Source: Chlorobiota bacterium (GTDB lineage: Bacteria; Bacteroidota; Ignavibacteria; Kapaibacteriales; NICIL-2). From it: a stretch of 6,888 nt of DNA. Shown in pieces: positions 1 through 5,638 of the stretch. Position 1 is the first letter of the stretch, and each line of letters starts with the position of its first letter. Location of the stretch: assembly GCA_003695605.1 (NCBI GenBank), contig RFIK01000222.1, positions 1 to 6,888 of the forward strand, given 5' to 3'. A program made the position numbers and the translations under genes. Under the pieces are notes generated by a model. That model worked only from the letters and a program-made list of their open reading frames with translations. It was not told where the DNA came from and made no database searches.

Positions 1-2669
1 GCAGTGATTGCTTCAGGATTTGTTCCCGCATTGACAATCGTCACCGTGGCTCGTTCGGCGATGGGCGAGCAGCGCTGCGGAGCAAACGTGACGGTACGCG
101 GTTCAACACGCAGGTCGTAGAGCTCCTGCGGTTCGATGGTGCACTCGACGCTCAAACATTGCTCGGTTTGGCAAAGCGAATCAGTCCGGAGACAGAGCAC
201 GCCATTGAGCACTCCAGGTGTGCTATCAGCCGCGACGGTAATCCAGAGCGTGTCACTTGCTCCCTGTTGCAGCAGAAACGGAAGCGGCCGATGCTCGACT
301 GCCCACCGCCGATCAGCAGGCTGGAGACGGACACTGTCAATCTGAGCACCAGCTGTTCCAACAGAGCGAACGACAACAGGCATGCGAAGCATTTGCCCTG
401 CCTGCACGCGCGCACGGACCGATTGTGGCTCGAGCGCAAGTGCAGTCGTTTCCGCTCGACCACGCAGAAGCACCGAATCACGAAGGTCACAAGGATCTAC
501 CCCGAGCACAAGCCCTTCCGCCCATGTACCAGCTGCGTTCGGCGTAAACGAAACGCCAATCTGACCCTGACCCATGGGCGGGACTACTACTGGCAATCCC
601 GTCGTAACGCTGAACGGCGGCTGGGCGCTTGCTGTCAACGTCAACGGCACGCTACTTCGACTTGCAACATCCACAAAGAGCACGCGTGACTGGCCAACGC
701 AGAGCGTGCCAAAATCCAGTATTGCCGGCGCTCGCTGCCAAACCGGCCGAGCGGAGGAATATAGGAGCGCTACTCGGAGCGGCCGAGAAATATTCCGCAC
801 AAGCGTTCCATCGTTATGGTCGAGCACCAGCGTTGCGGTGCCACTGCCAAGCCCGGTGAAGCGAACATAAATCCACGCAGTGTCTTTCGGTGGCACGATG
901 ATGGGCAGGCCACCACGGCTTGAGCCTACAAACTGGAACGGTGCATCGCTCGGCTCGATCCAGAGTGCAGCAATCTGGAGAGCAGCATTTCCAGAATTGA
1001 TCACTCGCACAGAATCAAGCATCGCCACGCCACAAGCAGAACTCCACCCCGGCGCACGAACGCCGATAATCGGCGACTGCGCATAGACCCGGACACGAAC
1101 GAGAGTATCGTAGCTACACGGCTCGATGCGAATGCGGTAGACTGCCTCGTACCAGCCTGTATCCGGCGGAACGAATGCCAGTTCGATTGCTGCGCCACCC
1201 GGAGGGATAGTCAACGGCAATGTGCTCTCAACGAGGATATTCGCACCCGCAGTTCGCGTGACCGAGCTGATCTGCCCCGGTTGGTTCGATGTATTGCGAA
1301 CCGGTATCGTCAGTCGCACCGTTTGCCCTGCCGGAACGCCAATCGCCTGCACGAGAGTATCCTGCACTGTAATCGAGCGCCCAAGCCGCTCACCTTGAAG
1401 CGATACGGTGAGCCGTTGACCGCTGGCAAATTCAATTCCGAGCGTTGCGCGGTGAGTGCCCTCGCGCAGTGGCATGTACCGAACGACGACCATGAGCGAA
1501 TCGCACGAGGGAATCGCTGCCGGTTGCGTTGGTGGTGCGATGATCGCAAACGCTGCCGAATCGCCCCCAGTAATGCGCAGTGCCACAAGCGCACTGTTCC
1601 AAGAGCGATTGCGGATGTAGAGCGTATCGAACCGTAGCACAGGCGGACAGTGTGCACCGAAGTCGAGCGATGAACGGCTTGCACTCGACTGCGCACGCCC
1701 GTAGCGGTAAATCCCTTGGCCGACAACAAAGCCAGTCGTATCGTCAATCATCCAGATGTCGTCGAGATCGCCACGCGTGCCACAGCCGCGATACTGCCAG
1801 TTCTGCCCAGCATCGCTGGTGTACCAGACCTGCCGCGCAAAACCGCAGATCCAGCCCCGCTGCCCGTCGTGGAGAAATGCGCCGAACATCGGCACACCGG
1901 TCGAGTAGCTCCGCCAAGACTGCCCTCCATCGGTCGTGAAGCGACCACCACCTCCTCCACCTTGGCCGCTGCAATTCGACCCCGCCCATGGGATCAAAAA
2001 CGACGAGCCGCGCACGGTCAGCTCCTCGTTCCAGTACGCTGGGCCGCTCGACGCAAGGACCGACCAGCTTGCGCCACTATCAGTCGTCTGCCAGATGAGC
2101 CCACTGCTGACTGCGTACCCCGTCCCATCGGCAAAGAGAATCGCATCGGTCAAGCCGCTCGATGGCTGGTTGCTCTGGAAAAGGGTCCAGGACTGCCCGC
2201 CGTTGGTTGTTCGGAAAAAGTTCTGCGGGCCAGCGCATCCGCCACCGAGGACGACACCCGCCGTTGCCGAAAGGAAATAGCAGCCCCACGGACCTTCGCT
2301 GGGGAATGGTGGGGTCACATCGGCCCATGTCACACCACCATCGGTCGAACGGAAGACTCCTGCAGGCCCAGATGTGTAGCCGTTGAGCGCATCGAGAAAC
2401 TGCACCGACTCCAGATGTCCACCCATTCGTCCATTGTAGGGGACGATGCTCCCTTGCCAGGTTCGCCCACCATCGGTTGTGCGGACTACGTACCCATTGT
2501 ACCCACAGGCCCAGCCGTACTGAGGATTCGAGGGCAGAAAGAAGACATCGAGGTAGTACCCTTGCGCAAATTGTCCCGGCAGCGGAACGTCCTCCCACAC
2601 TTGTGCCACCACTTGTCCACACACAAGCGCACCGACGAGCATTCCAACAGTGATGTGGCAAGCTTTCAT
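1..2669 (-). CDS. Secreted Asp-box beta-propeller protein with tandem Ig-like (choice-of-anchor-D-type) domains, C-terminus cut by window edge
   Basis: The frame is open without a stop for 889 codons; I checked it line by line. It starts with ATG, has GGAG five bases upstream, and leaves the window at the left. Residues 1-23 form a signal peptide (hydrophobic VGMLVGALVCG, then VVAQ). Residues about 25-300 carry six Asp-box/BNR motifs of the form [ST]-T-D-G-G-x-[ST]-W, with the key Asp or Asn at 66, 110, 156 (Asn), 197, 247 and 286. The 39-50 residue spacing fits blades of a YCF48/sortilin-like beta-propeller. A run of six Gly (237-242) precedes the fifth box. From residue 335 come about six Ig-like beta-sandwich units of 93-110 residues (about 335-427, 428-531, 532-640, 646-740, 741-847, 848 onward). 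Two open with LDFG (335, 651), as in choice-of-anchor-D/ASPM-SPD2-Hydin domains. Family knowledge suggests an extracellular or surface protein, often exported by type IX secretion in Bacteroidota; the sorting domain would lie outside the window. Exact role and ligand are unknown. Confidence 0.88.
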   Translation of the reverse strand, partial: MKACHITVGMLVGALVCGQVVAQVWEDVPLPGQFAQGYYLDVFFLPSNPQYGWACGYNGYVVRTTDGGRTWQGSIVPYNGRMGGHLESVQFLDALNGYTSGPAGVFRSTDGGVTWADVTPPFPSEGPWGCYFLSATAGVVLGGGCAGPQNFFRTTNGGQSWTLFQSNQPSSGLTDAILFADGTGYAVSSGLIWQTTDSGASWSVLASSGPAYWNEELTVRGSSFLIPWAGSNCSGQGGGGGGRFTTDGGQSWRSYSTGVPMFGAFLHDGQRGWICGFARQVWYTSDAGQNWQYRGCGTRGDLDDIWMIDDTTGFVVGQGIYRYGRAQSSASRSSLDFGAHCPPVLRFDTLYIRNRSWNSALVALRITGGDSAAFAIIAPPTQPAAIPSCDSLMVVVRYMPLREGTHRATLGIEFASGQRLTVSLQGERLGRSITVQDTLVQAIGVPAGQTVRLTIPVRNTSNQPGQISSVTRTAGANILVESTLPLTIPPGGAAIELAFVPPDTGWYEAVYRIRIEPCSYDTLVRVRVYAQSPIIGVRAPGWSSACGVAMLDSVRVINSGNAALQIAALWIEPSDAPFQFVGSSRGGLPIIVPPKDTAWIYVRFTGLGSGTATLVLDHNDGTLVRNISRPLRVALLYSSARPVWQRAPAILDFGTLCVGQSRVLFVDVASRSSVPLTLTASAQPPFSVTTGLPVVVPPMGQGQIGVSFTPNAAGTWAEGLVLGVDPCDLRDSVLLRGRAETTALALEPQSVRARVQAGQMLRMPVVVRSVGTAGAQIDSVRLQPADRRWAVEHRPLPFLLQQGASDTLWITVAADSTPGVLNGVLCLRTDSLCQTEQCLSVECTIEPQELYDLRVEPRTVTFAPQRCSPIAERATVTIVNAGTNPEAIT

Positions 2670-2674
2670 TGGCA

Positions 2675-2678
2675 CTCC
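2675..2678 (-). promoter_or_regulatory. Shine-Dalgarno GGAG of the propeller protein gene
   Basis: On the minus strand GGAG lies five bases before the ATG at 2669. It supports that start over the in-frame GTG at 2675-2673, which overlaps the motif. It is the only well-placed Shine-Dalgarno match among the five genes. Confidence 0.55.
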
Positions 2679-2701
2679 GCGGCGCAGTCACTAGCCAAAA
2701 G

Positions 2702-2733
2702 CGAAGCTACGGAAATTTCCCGCAAGAACCAAA
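2702..2733 (-). promoter_or_regulatory. Candidate Bacteroidota-type promoter for the propeller protein gene
   Basis: Reading the minus strand, TTTG (2733-2730) is followed after exactly 20 bases by TAGCTTCG (2709-2702). The known Bacteroidota housekeeping pattern is a -33 TTTG and a -7 TAnnTTTG separated by about 19-21 bases. Here the -33 element is exact and the -7 element has one mismatch. Transcription would begin near 2695, giving a 5' leader of roughly 25 bases. The motif is short and the match was found by eye, so chance is possible. No terminator hairpin for the FkbM-like gene was seen in the 2670-2869 spacer. Confidence 0.35.
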
Positions 2734-2869
2734 TCTCCACAGAGTGTGCACAACAACCCCCACTCCATTGATCGTACCCCTCCATCCCAGTGAACTCATC
2801 TAGTGGTGTGGTTCTTTCGGTACTGGAACGATAGGTTGATGACAAACCGTGTACCTGGCGACGCTGTTC

Positions 2870-3535
2870 TTATGGGACTCGCACCGCGATGACATCGGCA
2901 ATTGTCAAGCCACCGTTTTGCTCACCAGTTCGAGAATGAACGGCCAACACTTCCCACCGCTGCTCGCGCAGCTTTCCTAACGTTTGCTCGATACTACACG
3001 TGCGGTCATCGGCATCGCTAATCGTAGAGGCAATGCTTACAACACGCACCGCCGTGCAGGGTGCAATCGCTTCGAATAGCAGACACTCCTGCGGCTGGGT
3101 AAGCCACACGGCGACAGGCTCTTCCTCGTCGCAGAATACCTCGAGCGATGCTGCCAGCGACGTCCCGATGATCGGAATCTCCCCAGGAGCGAAGATGATC
3201 TCTTCGTGCAACCGGATTGCTGAACGAGAAATGTACCACTGCTCGTCGGTCATGCTGCAGTAGCGGAGTTGCTCCCATGCTGCCGGGTTCGGTTCAAAGG
3301 TGATAATTCGCCCAGTAAACCCCGCACGACGGAGTTGGACGCCAACTGCGCAGCTGCCTGGGTGGATATCGAACACAACCGCAATGCCAGCACTCTGGAG
3401 GACGTCGGCGATAACCCCCAGCTGCTGCTGCGGTGAATGGCTGCTCGCCGGTGCATCAGGGCGGCTACGCAACAGACGCAGCCGGCGTGCCGCTGGCGAG
3501 AGCCGATAGCTTGGATAGTCGCGCTCCATCGTCAT
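2870..3535 (-). CDS. FkbM-like SAM-dependent methyltransferase-fold protein, degenerate SAM loop
   Basis: A 221-residue protein ending in TAA at 2872-2870. Residues 52-90 have the beta-alpha-beta start of a class I methyltransferase: hydrophobic strand AVVFD, then a loop, helix VQLRRAGF, strand GRIITF and the acidic turn FEPNP (80-84), which is typical of FkbM proteins. A later stretch (AVWLTQPQECLLFEAI, 142-157) sits where FkbM members carry their lKiDvqGyE motif. The C-terminus (TIADVIAVRVP) resembles the family's final aD.ifvr strand. FkbM enzymes methylate hydroxyl groups on polyketides, sugars or lipids. The glycine loop that should read DvGanvG is DIHPGSCAVG here and the central motif has lost its Lys and Gly, so binding of SAM is doubtful. 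The frame extends to an ATG at 3787, but that overlaps the divergent regulator and encodes no family sequence. I chose ATG 3535; ATG 3529 is equally possible, and neither has a good Shine-Dalgarno. It may be inactive or repurposed. Confidence 0.6.
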   Translation of the reverse strand: MTMERDYPSYRLSPAARRLRLLRSRPDAPASSHSPQQQLGVIADVLQSAGIAVVFDIHPGSCAVGVQLRRAGFTGRIITFEPNPAAWEQLRYCSMTDEQWYISRSAIRLHEEIIFAPGEIPIIGTSLAASLEVFCDEEEPVAVWLTQPQECLLFEAIAPCTAVRVVSIASTISDADDRTCSIEQTLGKLREQRWEVLAVHSRTGEQNGGLTIADVIAVRVP

Positions 3536-3652
3536 CGGTAGTTCGGTACTTCTCTGCGTTGTTGCAAGCGCTATGCCAACGGCTGGCGAGCTCAATTTGC
3601 TCGCTGGTCCATCGTCGTTGGCTATCGTCTGTTCTATCCCGGACGCAACACC
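3536..3652. other. Spacer between divergent FkbM-like and response-regulator genes
   Basis: These 117 bases separate two divergently transcribed starts and must hold the promoters of both genes unless these start inside a neighbour. I could not find a convincing -33/-7 or -35/-10 pair in either direction, nor a clear inverted repeat that would serve as an operator. Minus-strand AGAGAAG is about 13 bases from the ATG at 3535, too far for a normal Shine-Dalgarno. Confidence 0.5.
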
Positions 3653-4294
3653 ATGATCAAAGCGCTCATCGCCGATGACCACCCGATCATGCGGGAAGGG
3701 CTCAAGCTGTTCTTGGTCTGCAACATGGACATTGAAGTCGAGGAGGTCTCCAGTGGCATCGAAGCGGTCGAGTACGTCCGCTCCCATCCGAACGATTTGG
3801 ATATCGTGATTTTGGACATTTCGATGCCAGGAATGGATGGACTCGAAACGCTCCGAGTCCTCAAGGATATTGCTCCCCAGCTTCCAGTGCTCATCTTGAG
3901 TGCGTATTCGGAAGATCAGTACGCCCTCCGCGCGCTCCGAAGTGGCGCCAATGGCTACTTGATGAAGACCTCAGCAACGGAAGAACTCGTCGAGGCGGTT
4001 GAGCGCATCGTCGAGGGTGGCACATACCTAAGCCCCAGCATCGCCCATCGTATCACCAGCCAACTGCGCGGAGAAGATTTGCCACCCCACCACGTCCTCT
4101 CCGAGCGCGAGTTCGAGGTCATGCGGAAAATCGCTTCGGGGAAGACACTGACCCAAATCAGCCAAGAACTCAACCTGAGTATCAAGACCGTTAGCACCTA
4201 CCGTAGCCGCATCCTCGAGAAGATGAAGTTCCGCGATAATGCCGATATCACGCAATACGCGCTGCGGCACGGCTTGCTCAGTGACGCAGTCTGA
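3653..4294 (+). CDS. NarL/FixJ-family response regulator (receiver plus LuxR-type HTH)
   Basis: A complete 213-residue protein, normal length for the family. The receiver domain spans about residues 1-120: acidic pair D8-D9 for Mg2+, phosphoacceptor D55 in VILDISMPGMDG, S83 in the switch position (ILSAYSE) and K105 in GYLMKTS. All residues needed for phosphorylation are present. A short linker leads to a LuxR-type helix-turn-helix at about 149-209 (LSEREFEVMRKIASG, then ISQELNLSIKTVSTYRSRILEKM), which binds DNA as a dimer after phosphorylation. The ATG directly precedes the first receiver strand (IKALIADDH), so the start is firm, though no clear Shine-Dalgarno is present. No histidine kinase lies beside it: the gene diverges from the FkbM-like gene and converges on the glycosyltransferase gene, so it is an orphan within this window. 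Its targets cannot be read from the sequence. Confidence 0.96.
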   Translation: MIKALIADDHPIMREGLKLFLVCNMDIEVEEVSSGIEAVEYVRSHPNDLDIVILDISMPGMDGLETLRVLKDIAPQLPVLILSAYSEDQYALRALRSGANGYLMKTSATEELVEAVERIVEGGTYLSPSIAHRITSQLRGEDLPPHHVLSEREFEVMRKIASGKTLTQISQELNLSIKTVSTYRSRILEKMKFRDNADITQYALRHGLLSDAV

Positions 4295-4320
4295 CCACCA
4301 CACTGTACGAAAATACCCCC

Positions 4321-5490
4321 TTACCCTGAGGCTATTTGCATCTGTTCACCTGCCTGCACAGGGAGCGATGCACTATACACCAGCGTGCGATAGAGCGCAA
4401 ACAGCGTGCTGCAGATGCGGCTCCACTGGTAGCGCTCCGCATCAAGACGTGCCCGCATGCGCCACAACAGCAGACTATCCGGTGGAAGCGCTGCGATTGC
4501 CTCAACCGCTGAGAGGAACGCATGTACATCATGTGGTCGAACGCGGAAGCCCGTCATGCCATGCCTTACAAGGTCTGCTGAGCCTGGGCTATCGGCGACC
4601 ACGCATGGCAACCCCGATGCAAGCGCCTCGAGCGTGACGTTCCCAAAGGTCTCCGTGTCCGAAGGAAATACGAAAACGTCGCTCGATGCATACGCCTGCG
4701 CAAGCTCGTGCCCTGCGCGATAGCCAAGGAAGTGTGCATCACTCATCAGGCGCCGGAGCCGATCTTCGATTGGCCCAGTGCCAACGATCACCATCGCATA
4801 TCTGCGACGATCGAGCCGATCCCACAGCTCGATGAGCAACCGCAGATTTTTTTCCCAGACCAAGCGCCCGACGAAGAGCAGCACCCGCTGCTCAGGGCGA
4901 ATTCCCAGCCGCTGACGCCACTGGTGCGATGCCCACCGCGGGTGAAACAGCGCCGTATCCGTCCCATGCGGCAGGTGCTCAAGATTCCCAAGCCCCATTC
5001 GACGCAACTCTTCGAACAGCCGAGCAGAAGGCACAAGCACGCGATCGCACCGACGGTAGAAGTCCAACAGCGAGCGTTCCACGATCGGGCGTAGCATCCC
5101 GAGACGGTGGTGCTGAAGGTAACTTGGAAAGTGCGTGTGGTATGTTGCAATTGCGGGTATGCCCCGCCGTCGTGCGTAACGCAGTGCCGCCCGTCCGAGC
5201 GGGCACGGCGTATGGATGTGCAGCACGTCCGGTTCGCGCCCACAGTGCTCAATCGCTCGCTCGAAGGAAACGCGCGTTCCAACGAAGACCCTGTAGTCAC
5301 GGTAGATTGGCAGTCGCACTGCTGGAAGCTCAACCATTCGAAATCGCTGCTGCTCGACTGGATCAGCAACTGCTGTCACGATGACTGGCTCCAACCCCGC
5401 TGCACGATGTCGCTCCACGTATTCGTAGAGCACACGGGTAACACCATCTTGCCCCCGCCGGGCTGTCCCTGCAACATGACAGATAACCAT
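4321..5490 (-). CDS. GT4-type (GT-B fold) glycosyltransferase
   Basis: A complete 389-residue retaining glycosyltransferase. The N-terminal Rossmann half begins with MVICHVAGTARRGQDGVTRV and contains DVLHIHTPC (88-96) and ATYHTHFP (115-122), the acceptor-side loop with conserved His. The C-terminal, sugar-nucleotide-binding half begins with LLFVGRLVWEKN (204-215, R209 and K214 as donor-phosphate contacts) and VIVGTGP (234-240). It carries the EX7E motif with E280 and E288 in FPSDTETFGNVTLEALASG, followed by GSADLVRHGMTGF. Such sequences belong to GT4 and resemble the GDP-mannose-using MgtA/PimB and SQD2-like branches, which build glycolipids or surface glycans on the cytoplasmic face of the membrane. 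Donor and acceptor are inferred only at family level. The gene converges on the response-regulator gene across 26 bases with no visible terminator hairpin. AAGG lies only one or two bases before the ATG, too close to act normally, and there is no in-frame alternative start nearby upstream. Confidence 0.93.
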   Translation of the reverse strand: MVICHVAGTARRGQDGVTRVLYEYVERHRAAGLEPVIVTAVADPVEQQRFRMVELPAVRLPIYRDYRVFVGTRVSFERAIEHCGREPDVLHIHTPCPLGRAALRYARRRGIPAIATYHTHFPSYLQHHRLGMLRPIVERSLLDFYRRCDRVLVPSARLFEELRRMGLGNLEHLPHGTDTALFHPRWASHQWRQRLGIRPEQRVLLFVGRLVWEKNLRLLIELWDRLDRRRYAMVIVGTGPIEDRLRRLMSDAHFLGYRAGHELAQAYASSDVFVFPSDTETFGNVTLEALASGLPCVVADSPGSADLVRHGMTGFRVRPHDVHAFLSAVEAIAALPPDSLLLWRMRARLDAERYQWSRICSTLFALYRTLVYSASLPVQAGEQMQIASG

Positions 5491-5638
5491 GCCTTCTGCT
5501 CGCGATGTGCAACGTCTGCGGCAAAACTTCTCCTCCCACGTTAGCGGAACATAGCGGCAAGGCTACGCTGAAGTTACCTTGCATCATCGCGTGGTTGTAT
5601 TTTGCTGAGAGCATGTGTTGACCGTACCGATCATTGCC
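5491..5638. other. Spacer between divergent glycosyltransferase and amidohydrolase genes
   Basis: This 148-base stretch separates two outward-facing genes and presumably holds both promoters. On the minus strand a strong Shine-Dalgarno-like GGGAGGAG occurs at 5537-5530, about 39 bases before the glycosyltransferase ATG and not paired with an in-frame start for that gene. On the plus strand TATTTTG (5598-5604) resembles a -10 element but has no matching upstream element at usual spacing. No stable hairpin or clear operator palindrome was seen. Confidence 0.45.

Noticed and set aside
2615..2622. Lipoprotein signal (lipobox) in the N-terminus of the propeller protein around C17
   Set aside because: The residues before C17 are A-L-V, with Val at -1, where a lipobox needs Gly, Ala or Ser. 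A type I signal peptide cut near VVAQ fits better.
1716..2771. 351-residue plus-strand open frame
   Set aside because: It is the exact-register antisense of the propeller gene, has low-complexity Arg/Pro/Thr-rich composition, no recognisable domain, and no promoter or RBS. The minus frame has a signal peptide and repeated Asp boxes.
2785..2830. CCAGT...ACTGG inverted repeat as a terminator of the FkbM-like gene
   Set aside because: The five-base arms are about 30 bases apart, with no T-run, so it is not a credible terminator.
3536..3787. N-terminal extension of the FkbM-like gene to the ATG at 3787
   Set aside because: It would overlap the start of the clearly real response-regulator gene on the other strand by 135 bases, and the extra 84 residues look like antisense of its receiver domain and of the spacer.
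4295..4320. Bidirectional terminator between the convergent regulator and glycosyltransferase genes
   Set aside because: Only a four-base CAGT/ACTG complementarity is visible around the stop codon and there is no U-run after a hairpin in either direction.
5598..5604. TATTTTG as a -10 or -7 promoter element of the amidohydrolase gene
   Set aside because: No TTTG or TTGACA-like partner lies at the required distance upstream, so a match this short is not evidence enough.
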